Positions 1-10,700 of a stretch of 64,000 nucleotides of DNA are shown here, in pieces. A program made the translations under genes and the position numbers. The stretch lies in NCBI GenBank assembly GCA_000310025.1, contig FN649739.1, positions 298,384-362,383 on the forward strand, in the 5' to 3' direction. Origin of the DNA: Ectocarpus siliculosus (Eukaryota; Sar; Phaeophyceae; Ectocarpales; Ectocarpaceae). Every line of letters begins with the position of its first letter. Position 1 is the first letter of the stretch. A model generated the notes under the pieces. That model searched no databases. It was not told the DNA's origin and saw only the letters and a list, made by a program, of their open reading frames with translations.

Positions 1-420
1 GGGGGCTTTTTTTCCACCGGGTTTTTTTTGGGGGGCCTCCCCCCGTTTTACAGGGGTCCATTGCCTTTTTTTGGGAAACCCAAAAAAAGGTTTGTGGTAA
101 ATGGGGGGGGCCCGCAAAGGGCCCCCCGGTTTTTTTTTTGGGGGGGGAGGGCCCGGGGCCCCACCCCCCGGGTGTTTTTTTAAAAAAAAATGGGCCCCCC
201 CCGGGTGGGGGGGGGCCCTCAAAAAGTTTTTCCCGGGGGGGGGGCCCCCCCGCAAAAAAAATAAAAAAACGGAAAGGCTTGTGGGGCCCCCCTTTTTTTT
301 TGTTTCCCCGCTAATTTTTTTTTGGCCCTCCCAAAAGGTTGGTCCCGTCCCCCCCCCCCCCCCCAAAGGTTTCGGGCAGCCCGGATTAGGGGTCCCCCCC
401 CCCCCCCCCCCATGCTCTTC
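1..420. other. Low-quality homopolymer-rich sequence at the window edge
   Basis: The stretch is made almost entirely of runs of G, C, T and A of three to sixteen bases, with no normal codon or intron texture. It looks like the tail of a poor read or a contig end rather than real genomic sequence. Open frames here are artefacts of composition. From about 420 onward the sequence becomes ordinary. Confidence 0.75.
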
Positions 421-852
421 TTTTAAATTGCTGTACACTTGTATATGCATATGCCATTCCTGCCTCTGCTCCTGGCTCGGCTGCGGTGCGCTTCAAGAAT
501 GGTTTGGGCGCTCTCTTATCGCTCTGAGAACGAAATATCCAAAAAATGTTTGTTTGCCCCAAGAAACGTGGTTGAAGAAAAGGGACGAGATCACCACAAG
601 ACGGCAGCTCGGTCGGAACGGTCAACCTTGTGGTCTCCAGCCTGGTTGCTGAGACGAAGGGCCGTGTGATGCCTACGCAGGGGGTGCAAAGAGGAGGAAA
701 TGGAAACTGCTACCAAAGAGAGAGGACCTGGTCTGATGAAAGGGAGCCGACAGCAGTGTCGGTCACAGCAGTCAGCAGCGCGGCATGCAGCTCTGCCGTT
801 GTTGTAGGAAAGCGGGCGTGCTCTGTTGTTGTCTTCACATTACCCCCACCCC

Positions 853-912
<60 letters not shown>

Positions 913-1226
913 CACGCTGCTGCTACTGCCCGTCGCAGCCGTCGTGGACGGGCGATGCGTGTGTGTTGCGTCGGAACACGCCACGATCACGGAAGCTCCC
1001 CGACACTTCGAAGCCAGGGCGGTGATCGGCGCTTCCAGTGGGGACTAGTTCTTTCCCCTCTCTCGCTTTGCGGTCCGTGTGCGCTCGAATTTTGCAAGGA
1101 GCGGGTGTGGTGGTTTTTTCAGGACCTAAATCCATCAAACACAGAACGCGCGGCAGCAGCAGCAGGCAGCAGCAAGCACCCTTCCACTGAACACGTACAA
1201 CCAACGACACCAACACGCACCCTCAC
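421..1226. other. Region with no gene called; contains CTG microsatellite
   Basis: I see no supported exon here. It lies downstream of the minus-strand exon at 1227-1337 and so probably holds introns or further exons of that gene that I could not place. The main landmark is the (CTG)19 tract at 854-910, which reads as CAG repeats on the minus strand and generates long poly-Ala, poly-Leu and poly-Cys frames that I do not regard as genes. Confidence 0.4.
854..910. repeat. (CTG)n / (CAG)n microsatellite, 19 units
   Basis: Nineteen uninterrupted CTG triplets, followed by a short degenerate extension (CTGCTGCTACTG). On the minus strand this is a CAG tract that could encode poly-Gln if exonic. No flanking coding frame could be established. 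Confidence 0.95.
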
Positions 1227-1337
1227 CTTCTGAGCCAGGGCGTCAAGGTCGCAGTCGATGACCACGGCCACGGGACCCATGCCGTTGGGGTCATCCGCGG
1301 GCGATGGCTCCACCAAGCTCACACCGTCAATCTTCAT
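1227..1337 (-). CDS. First coding exon of an unidentified minus-strand gene
   Basis: On the minus strand an ATG at 1337 opens a frame of exactly 37 codons, beginning MKIDGVSLVEPSP and ending DALAQK. It finishes at a good donor (AAG|GTGAGG, exon end 1227) in phase 0. The acidic, proline-containing composition and the hydrophobic patch VAVVIDCDLDAL look coding. The frame stays open upstream of the ATG, so the true start could be earlier. The rest of the gene should lie to the left (below 1227), where I could not place further exons. I do not recognise the family. The gene diverges from the plus-strand genes on its right. Confidence 0.4.
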
Positions 1338-2645
1338 CTTTTTCGTTCGGGTTCCTCGCTCAAGCTCCGCTCCTTTTTTTTCGTACCACAGCCGCGGCAG
1401 ACTCAATATCGACAATGATGAAAATTCCTGGTCCTTTGGTATCACGCACACAGCAGGGACACGCGCGCACACAGGGAAGACACCGGTCTGCTCTCTCGGG
1501 AAAGCAACAGGCGAGCCTTCCGTCCAGCGGCCGTGCCCCACACTGAACAGCCGAGCTTATAGCAGCGCAGGGGACCGGTGCGTGATGGCGTCGAAAGAAA
1601 GCGCCCGTCGGAGACGGGGGTTTCGTATGGCGATGTACTGGCGTTTTTTTGGCGTTTCAGTTTTTCTATTCTTTTCGCGGGTTCTCTCTCGAAAATAGTT
1701 TTCTCGTTGACGATCTTTTCTGTGACGGCGGGGGGCGCGCGGGGCGCGTACGTTGCATGCTTCGCGTACTGCCGCGCAGAATCGGAATACTGCAGTGAGA
1801 GCTGAGAGAAGCGACGAGTTGAGAGACCGACTCAGCCCTACTGCAGTAGCAAATAGCATTTCTTGCCGCCGTGGAACAGAGGGCCATCCAAAGCTTCAGT
1901 ATTGCTTGAAGATGCTCAACCACAGGTTGGTGCTGCTTCCTGCCGATTCCCTTTCCTGCGAGACCTCAGATGTAGATACCATACGTTTCCCCCGCCGTAC
2001 AGCAGTATTTATGTACGTACAATCTTCCTGCTGTTTAGTAGTCTATGTACAGTGTGTAGTGCCCTGGACCACCCAATCAGCGCTAAGAAGTGGTCTACAC
2101 TGAGGGACAGCTCCAATGATCTACCTGATGAGTGGTGTCGAAGGTACTAGACTAACCTCTTCAGGCTAACAAAATATATGCTCTGAGATGGTCGGGTCTG
2201 TTAGAAAAAGACTTATCCACCACATTGTATGCTACTCAGTCAGCGCTGACTGAGTACCGGTGCCACCCTTTTGCGGCTTGCGAAATCGGTAACTCTGGCA
2301 CTCGTGGCCCAGTTTCGGATGCGGAGGAGACACTGTTGCTTGTTTCTCGGATGACGCGGAAGAGCGTAATGCTACACAAGCTGGCGTTGAATGTAGCTTG
2401 GCTGGCGAAGGGGACGGTGTGCTTTGTATTGGAACAAAAGCGGTCGTGGTTGCGTGCTCGCTTGTTTTTCTCTATCCACTGCTGCTGTAGTCTACACACT
2501 AATGTCTGCATTAGGCTGTAGTCTACGTACGTAGACCAAGTACATGATTCACGTTGTACCGAACAAGTGATTTCCTTGGCTCCCCATGTATGTACATCCC
2601 ACAACGATAGCAGCAGGCAAGAATCGAGCGTGAAGAAAGATGCAG
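1338..2645. other. Intergenic or intronic region, nothing recognised
   Basis: Between the minus-strand exon and the CX9C exon I see no supported exon, repeat or RNA gene. The part just left of 2646 presumably holds the upstream intron of the CX9C-containing gene, since that exon begins in mid-codon. Confidence 0.35.
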
Positions 2646-2748
2646 GGACAGACCTTGTGGACGCCGGTATGTTTCTGAGGGGATGCAGGGAACCCTTGGA
2701 ACAGTACCGCGAGTGCCTCATGAAGAACCTCAAGGATTGGCACGGAAG
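2646..2748 (+). CDS. Internal exon of a possible CHCH (CX9C) protein
   Basis: An internal exon bounded by an acceptor (GATGCAG|GG) and donor (GGAAG|GTACAG). It reads TDLVDAGMFLRGC followed by REPLEQYREC and LMKNLKDWHGR. The segment C-REPLEQYRE-C is a perfect CX9C spacing with an aromatic before the second cysteine, as in the first helix of twin-CX9C mitochondrial intermembrane-space proteins (COX19/NDUFA8-type CHCH domains). The second CX9C helix should be in a neighbouring exon and was not found. The family is therefore a suggestion only. The exon starts after two bases of a codon and ends in phase 2, so it needs exons on both sides. Confidence 0.35.
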
Positions 2749-3529
2749 GTACAGCAGTACTACGGGCATTTTCCCGTCCCATGCGGGATGTCTGTACATG
2801 TATAATAAGTTTCACAATGTGCAATATGTACCCCCTGAGTAGTTGCAGGCTCGATTCGTCCACAACAATAGTAGCAGAAGGCTCTACATGTAGTGGGCAC
2901 ACATTCACGGGGGAATCAGTCATCACCGCACAGGGCCGCGTTGGGCACGTTTCGCCAAAAGCTCCCGGGGATGTAGTGTTTGATCCTGCCATCCTCTTCA
3001 CGGTGAAGCTACAGTATCAGACTTGATACGGAACGCACCACGCTACTCGGCTGCACCTGGCCGAACGGCGTGGAAATTTACCGCCTGAAGGCCTGCCAAC
3101 AACCAGGCACAAGAGTTTTCTGGCCAGTGACGTCGGTATATTCGTTCGAGTCTGTATCCCAATTGTGGGCTTCTTCAGTTTCAAGGTATCCTACCCTCCG
3201 CGACAGAGCCCCTACCTCGGGTCCACTTTATTGCCTAAAGCCTTCCTCTCGACAAAGCACCTGTGGAGATGGATATCGAGAAAGCCGTGGCCACTCTTGT
3301 CTCTTTATACTCACTCCATTCCAACCATTTATTGTCTTGTGTCACCGCGATGGTGTTGACATCAACGCCAGGCACGGTTGGTACACAAACGTAGAGTTTT
3401 ATCTCTTTCCCCTTTTAACAAAAACTCCGAGATAGAAACGTGACTAATGCGAAACACGATGACAGAGGACACGGTTCCGCTCCCTGCGCGACTTCCAACT
3501 GCACTCATGCCCCTGTGCCTCATGGCCCC

Positions 3530-3614
3530 AGGGGACTCGTCCGCCAAAAGCTATCGGCTGTGAAGATCCACCAGCTGGGGCAGATGAACATCACACGGTT
3601 CGACCACCAGAAGG
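3530..3614 (+). CDS. Possible exon of unknown function
   Basis: The frame reading KIHQLGQMNITRFDHQK runs into a usable donor (CAGAAG|GTACGA) at 3614. The codon choice and residue mix look exonic, and the upstream frame is open through GPRGLVRQKLSAV. The acceptor is uncertain; an AG near 3531 is the best candidate. It may belong to the same gene as the CX9C exon at 2.65 kb, but phases do not prove this. No domain is recognised. Confidence 0.25.
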
Positions 3615-3799
3615 TACGACAGACAAGTTTGTTTGTTTGTTGACTAATTGACTCAAATGCTACAAACGCCATTAAGGTGTTGCGTCCGACGGGGTGGCGT
3701 GTACGGCCGAGAGGTAGTGAGCACACAACTGCAGGTGTTTCAGGCAAATCTGCAGACGGGAGGGCCCCACCTCGTCTTGTGAGGGGGTGCCGAAAGAGG

Positions 3800-4012
3800 C
3801 GGAGATGTGGCACCCCCCCTAGACCGATTTTTCACAGCTTGGTTGCTCCAAACCCAAGTTTGTGCCAGCACAAATGAGGTGGTTTTGGAAACATCTCCCC
3901 GAGGGTTTTCGGTAGAGTGATCGGGCTCTTTTTTCCGCAGCCCCTTCGTCGTGGAGCAATCGAGGTTTGAAAGTCGGTCTAGGGGCGGTGCCATCTCGCC
4001 GACTCCTGATGT
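3800..4012. mobile_element. MITE-like element with about 50-bp imperfect terminal inverted repeats
   Basis: The left end reads GAGATGTGGCACCCCCCCTA and continues GACCGATTTTTCACAG...TTGCTCC. The right end, reverse-complemented, reads GAGATGGCACCGCCCCTAGA, then CCGACTTTCAAACCTCG...TTGCTCC. These are arms of about 50 bp with a few mismatches around a short non-coding centre. The inner motif (ACCGATTT...CTCGATT / GGTC) resembles the elements at 19901-20106 and 43890-44088, so all three probably belong to one non-autonomous DNA-transposon family. A clear target-site duplication was not identified. Confidence 0.6.
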
Positions 4013-4105
4013 ATACGGCTCTGGAGGCCAGAGTCGTTCTCTAGGGGCGGTGCCATCTCGCCTACTCTTGAGGTTGACGGCTCTGGAGGCCAGAGACGCA
4101 TCGCC
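3982..4105. repeat. Two tandem copies of a 61-bp unit
   Basis: The segment TCTAGGGGCGGTGCCATCTC...GGCTCTGGAGGCCAGAG occurs twice in a row with about 85% identity. The first copy overlaps the right terminal inverted repeat of the neighbouring MITE-like element, so the duplication captured the element end. Confidence 0.7.
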
Positions 4106-4721
4106 CTCTTTGTGCCGTACTGCTTAGAAGGGTTCCCCCCGGCAGGTACGGATCGACTGGCGTCACACCTGTTCTCTCGCATCCCTACCTGCTTCATTCC
4201 GACTGTACTTTCCATGGATGCAATCACCCCGGTTGTTCAGCGACTACGGCATGTACGACCATGAGTAACCCCCCCCCCGTTCCCTGCCGCGAGGAAATAC
4301 GCGGGCTCGACTGGGAAGGCCGATCAACACTGTTTTCGTTCCATCGATGATAGCAGCAAAACCGGACAGAATACTTAGAGAGGGAGGTTTACCAATGAAC
4401 AAGCCAACGGATCTACTGTAGCCCGTCGGCAAAAAGTGTTACGAAGTATTATGCTTGTTACCGTGTTTCGCCTGTGGCCTCATTGTCGCTACTGTATACC
4501 CGAGCTCGTACGCCGACGCTGAAGCCGAGGTTCAACGGCACCTCCCCCCCCCCAAGCCAAGCGGGCACACCCCCTCCTCTCACGCCTACACACGCTCACC
4601 CTCGCGCAATAAACACTCCCGCTCTCCGTACCTCGTCGCACGACAACTGCGAACACAAGAACTTCGCTGCTACAACCCCCGATACCATGACACGACGCAC
4701 CCCCCCTCGGCGCAGCTCATC

Positions 4722-7700
4722 ATGGACCGAATCCGACACCTGTCGGACATCCCCTCGATGGCGAGGTACTCCGTCGGCAAGGCCAACGTCGCGGAGGTAG
4801 AGGCGGCCGTGCACGTGGCACCCCGGCGGAAAGGGAGCAGCAGCAACACAGGCAGCAGTAACAACGTAAACAGGGTGCTCTCCGGCGATTCCGTCTCCTC
4901 CGGCTCGTTGGCGGAAAACGCCAGCCAATCGGACGCGTCCATGTCGGGTAAATTCTGTGATGCGCGAAGCGTGCGCCTGGGGTTTGCGGGGGTTCTGGAA
5001 TGCATGCATGGGTTTGGTTTGCCGGTCGTCTTGTGCTACCCTCTTAGGAGCACCCGTCGAGAGCGAAGCGCTCGAGCCACCGCGCGTGTTGCACCAAGGG
5101 TTTCAATGACAACGCCGTGCGTGCACACTCAGTGATATAGCAGCAGCGTGCCTGTGCCATCTCTGTTTAATTTTTCGGGGCGGCGTTCCTACACCTTTCG
5201 GCATGCACGTGTTTGGAAGCACCCATCCCTGGGTCACATGCGTTGCAGCATAGACGGGGGAATGGTAGTTAATCCGGCCCTTCGGAAGAGGATGAATCAG
5301 AACGCGAAATACCCGCTTTTTCGTGGCCCCTCTTTCGTTCTCCCCTCCATTGCGCCCCGCCCCCCTGATAAAATCGTGCTTGGGACAACCACAAAAAAGA
5401 GGACACGGGCGAGGGAGGAAAAAAGAGCAAGGGTCATCACAGGCGGAGGTCGACGCGACACGGTCTTGGGGTCAAAGGAGGCCGGCGGGGAAGCTTGGCG
5501 ATCGACAAGACCTGGGAGGCCATCAACAAGGTGCTGCAAGAGGGTATCAAGCATCGCTTTCAATTCTTGTGGAATATTAGTTCGATAGAAGGTAGGGCAT
5601 GGCTGGCAACGGTTCATACGTACACCGCGAAAATCATGGGATGGATGGTGACGTGCCGTGTGGAGCCACGAGACGTTAGCCATTCGCCCACTACTGCTGC
5701 GCTTGACAGGATTGGGTCTATTGTCCTGTTTGCGAGGCCGCAAAATAACTCTGATCGCAATGACCACTTAGCTATTGCCGGCGAGAATCCAAGTTTTCGA
5801 TGTGACTTCGGCAACACCACTAATTCGGGAACGATAGGAATTGATACTTGTATGAAATACATGCAATCACAGAATGACTGCCAGTTCCAGAATATGACCC
5901 AATCGAAAGAATGTGTTGAAGTCTTTTCACTGAGTGCTTCCAGCGCAGATTTGAGTAAAGTAGGCATTAGCTTGTTGTAGCACCAGCACAACGACCAACA
6001 CCATCTGGTTGGTCAAGATTGTCGCAGATCTCAGTGGTTCACTTGAAAATTCTCTGGCGGGAGAAGCCACCCCGCCATCGGCGACAAGAGGGAGCGCCTC
6101 AACCACGGTTGTGGCACAGCTTTGCAGCACGTCTCATTGATGATGTGATTGGATGCGGGGCGATTGTTGACAGTCCCGGGCAGAGGCCGACGGCGGCGTG
6201 AAGCAGAAGCAGCTCGACACCATCCGTCGCAGGATCTCCAACGTCGGGACGCAGCCGCCGGAGCTCAAGCCATTCAACGTAAGTTGTGTCGTTGCAGTCG
6301 AAGGCATTTTTACCACCCCAAACCGGACCGACGGCATTGTCTGAGCCGTTTCATCCGCCCTAACGAATGAAACGGCCAGCGATATCCAAAGGTCTCTGCT
6401 GCAACATAAAGCTCTACCAACAGAGCAAACTATAGGACGCCAAAGCCCAGCGTTTGACGTAGTAGTGCCGAATATTGTCTAGGGAACCAAGCACTGCGCC
6501 CTATCCACGAAACGTCCCAAATGTTCCTCTTCAGACCCCTCACCGCTCGTAGTCATTCGGTTTCTTTTTCTGAGGGTGGTCATCCTCATGCTTCTTTTCG
6601 GAAGTGTCCAGTTTCGAAAGCGAAATTTGTTTTCAAGTGGTCGAGACAACAAAATGTGACCGAACAAGCCCCCCCGACCCGCCTCCCCTACCTCCCGGTT
6701 TCTCCCTGACCCCGTTTCTACATGAGTCTAGAGAGTCGGCGGTGTAGCCGAATACCAACACCGCAAACATGCGCCAAAGAAGAAAATAATCCGAGCAGGT
6801 CAATGCCTTGGCAAGGCGCCCCCACACACCAAACCTCCTATTTTCTGTTTCAGGAAACCCGTCCGTTTTAAGGCGCTCGCCGGCCTCAAAAAACATTTTT
6901 CGTTTGTCGGCCTGTTGTTAGGCTTGCTGTCCACGACGGACCCAAGCCTCTCTCGCGTACTTCTTCATGCATGAAAAACGCCTGTCGCTCGTGGTGCTCA
7001 CGTATCCTAGGGCGCAGTCTCTCAGACTCAACACTTCAAATCCACGTTTTGTTTTTGCGCTCTATTTTCTTATCTGTACGTGCGTGCTAATTTGCACGCA
7101 GCCCGCGGAATTTGCTAGGGAGCAGAACCAGGCTTCCAGCAACGACTCTTCGCTAGTAGGAAGCAAGGAGAGCTCGGATACAAATGTGAGAGGCGGAACG
7201 GCCCAGGTGCTGCGTCCATCGGGTTCCAACCCCCCCCATGGCTTGTAGGAAAGGCCTATCCGTAGCACCGGCAACGCAGCCTTATTTTCTGGCCTGGTCT
7301 GAAACGTGGGGGTGGGGTTCAATGATTCAGAGGCTTCAAAGTCACGCCACGAGAACTGTTCATAGATCTACGACCTCACTAGAACCGAAGAAAAGCGGGT
7401 GGACACTGGCCCCCATTTCAAACGGGAACAGCGGAAATGTGGTCCAATGCAATCAAGAGATGAGTACTAGGGGGACCCGGGGGTGGTAGAATCGAGATCG
7501 TCTTGTCGCCGTCTTTGGGGCCGTGTAGGGATAGTAGCTGTCCGCAACGCTTCCACCCTCCTTTGTTGTGCAGCGCGTTCGATGTTTCCAAGTCTTGGGG
7601 CCACGTTTTCCACGTATCGAATCAGCGGGGTCCATGCGGCACGCGAAGCGCTCAAGCCTGAGAATCGAGATAACCCAATTCGAACCTATGAAAAGCGTTC

Positions 7701-10700
7701 CGTTTTATCACAAAGCTTCGAACGTCGCCATATTGTAGATTGCGGACTGATGGCCGTTGTTCACTCCCTCTGGCATGTCTTGCTTGATTCCATCCTGGTT
7801 TTGGCAGGGAGCCTCCAAGGGAGCAGGACGGAGAGAGTCGCTCTCGCCCAACGTACACGACAAGGCTCGGCAGGCCAGGATCGACGAGGCCAAGGCGAAG
7901 AGGCAGCGCGCGTTAGAGTACGGGAACAGCGCCCTCAAGGCCACCACGCGCGAGGGCCAGCTGAAGGACCTCAAGAAGCAGGTGGGGCAGCAGCTAACTC
8001 TACACAGCGACAGCATCTGTTGCACGTCGTGAAACGCGCGTTCTTGTGTGTTTGTCGTACGATAGAGCCCCACAGTTGTAGCGCTATTGAATAGATTGTC
8101 TTGAATGAAACGAACTTCAGCAAAAATAACGTACCACGACCAACGGAACGATACCGTGTAGCACGGAGTTGCACCAGCCAACAATAACGTTCGGTCAGAC
8201 ACTTTGTGAACCTGCGTGAGCATATTGGAAACGTTTTCGCACGAGCGGCATGGAACGCCGACGGCACGAAGCGAAATATGAACAAAAACATATAAGAAAG
8301 CTGCATGATAGCCTCGGCAGCTAATGCGGACACATAGCTACCAGATAGCCAGTGACTTCGAGTTTATAGGCCATCTGGGTGCCAGATAAACGGAAACCTT
8401 GTTACATGTGAGTGAAGACGATCTTCCTCTCTTTCTGATGGAAATTCCCGCCTCTCGTGATCGCGGACCACCATTTATTCTGTGTATGCAAACTGTTGGA
8501 GTCATTGTTGAATCCACCCCGAAACTTGGTCGAATATTTCTGGGTCCACGTCGGCACCGTTTTTTAGGCGGACACAGGCGCGGCGGTATTTCAATGTGGC
8601 GGTACTTTTTTCGGCGGATCCCGGTACTTCGTTTTCCGGCGGTACTGCCTTTGGCGGTTCCCGGTACTGCCAAATATGGCGGTATTTTTCTGGCGGTACT
8701 GAAGTATGGCAGTACTGCCTTTGGCGGTTCCCGGTACTGCCAAATATGGCGGTATTTTTCTGGCGGTACTGAAATATGGCGGTACCGCCTTCTGCGGTTC
8801 CCGGTACTGCCAAAAATGGCGGTAGTTCTACCGAAAAGGAACATGACAGAACCAAAAAGAAGAAAAGAAAAAACAAATGTCGCACTTTTATCTATTTTTT
8901 TACGTTTTTTTTCTGCTGAATATGACCCAACGAATCCCTCTCTATCTAAGAAAAGAGTCTAAAATAGGTTAGCAGTGAATTCAATACATCGTATGTAGAA
9001 AGAAAGAGAAGAAAAAGAGAAAAAGAAAAAGGAGAAGAAGAACAGGACGCCCAGCGAGATTTGAACGACCGTCTGTCGAAATCTATCCCCTCTATTCACC
9101 CCGACACACCACCTGCCACGAGCACCCTCACGGCGGATATGTGTCACGGCGGTTCGATTATGGCGGTACTGGAGTACGGCGGTACTAATCTCGCGGTACT
9201 GCAGTGCGGCGGTACTTTTTCGGCGGTACTGAAATATGACGTTTTTTTTTAGGCGGTTCCCGGTTCTTCGTTTTTTTGGCGGTATTTTTTAGGCGGTCAC
9301 GCAATATGGCTATACTTTTTAGGCGGAAGGCGGTTTTTCGTTTTCGGCGGTACCGCCTTCGGCGGTTCCAGGTACCACCGAAATGTGGCGGTAATTACCG
9401 CCAGTACCGGGACCGCCCACCACGGCGGGAACCCCCCCCCGGGAATTTTCCCGACGCGGACCCTGCAATATTTTCGTGTACCCCACTCGCTTGGTGGTAC
9501 GCAGCACGCCCGTGCCCGAGTTCCTCGCACGAGAAAGCGTCCCACTATTTAGCCCTTCAGCACCCATACCGACGTCGGAAGGGTTCAGTTCGAGAGGGTA
9601 TACGAGGCAGTTCTCGCTTCTCGCATTTGGCGCGAGTAGATTTGGTACGTTGCGCCCATCTCATACCCCAGATGTCGATTCGGGTTCTTCAGGGAGTTAC
9701 GCACAGCCACTTGCCATCTTCAAAAGGTATTGCAAGGCGACCCTCAACGAAACTAGTAGTACAGTAGTACCCGTTCTACTGCTGCTCATTTTGCCATGAA
9801 GCGGACGAAAAATTTGCTCAAGGCGATGAAATCAATGCCAACCTAACGCAGATTCTCGCGGACTTTGTGAGCACCATTGGCTGCGACCGCGCCACGCTCA
9901 TGTTCGTCGATACGCCTGCCCAGGTAAGCGGAAACAGTTGGGGGGCTGAGTGGTTCAGGTGGTTGCCTCGCCTTACCTTTGCGCTTTAGGTCGTGAAGTT
10001 GAATTCCCCTGGAGTGAACAAACTCGCAATATTAAGCGAAAAGCGCATCGTCTTGAGTACACACAGCCAAGAGGGAAGGGGTAGCTGAACCCTTCCGAGA
10101 AGAAAGTAGCCGCGGGGGGAAGATAAAGAGACGACAGAACAACGAAACAAGTCTCCTGTGTCGGACTTCCTCCTGTCTGTGTGATCCAGGCTGGTGTATC
10201 AAACATGTTCCGATAAGTGTGTAGACAGGCGGCCTGATTCTGTGATACGAAGATTTCAACAACAATTATCCAACCGAAAATCCAACTGGTGGTGTGCACA
10301 AGAACGGAATGGGCAGATACACCGAAGTCGAGCCTGCCCGAGCCTGCCCATTCCACTCGCCCAAACGCATGTAGCACAAACTCACCACATTCCCAAAGAG
10401 CAGCACGGTACACAAATACGCGAATATCCAGTCAAATCCCACCTCTTGCGAGACAAATACATATATATGAGCTTCTGAGATGAGAAGTCCAGCAATAGAC
10501 TACAGTACCAGGTTCCAAGAACACAGTCCAATACCGTCTTACGCCCCTGCCCCCACCACTCGCTAACGTCGGCTCTCCGACACCTCACAACAGCCACCAT
10601 TGGAGGTCCAAGTTACCGACGAATACTTGGAACTATTTTCCCTCTTGCCACGAAAAGGGTACGTCCACGCACATCAATGACCTTTCCAAACCCCTTTCTG

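Noticed and set aside
101-669. Several overlapping open frames on both strands
   Set aside because: They run through homopolymer runs that look like low-quality sequence; compositions are Gly/Pro/Phe/Lys artefacts.
785-1233. Poly-Leu, poly-Ala and poly-Cys frames over the CTG tract
   Set aside because: All three frames of a long (CTG)n repeat stay open; there is no flanking protein-like sequence or splice context.
8338-9567. Long frames on both strands with repeated YRHI/GGTEIW patterns
   Set aside because: Produced by the GGCGGTACT repeat clusters in an intron; no independent coding signal.
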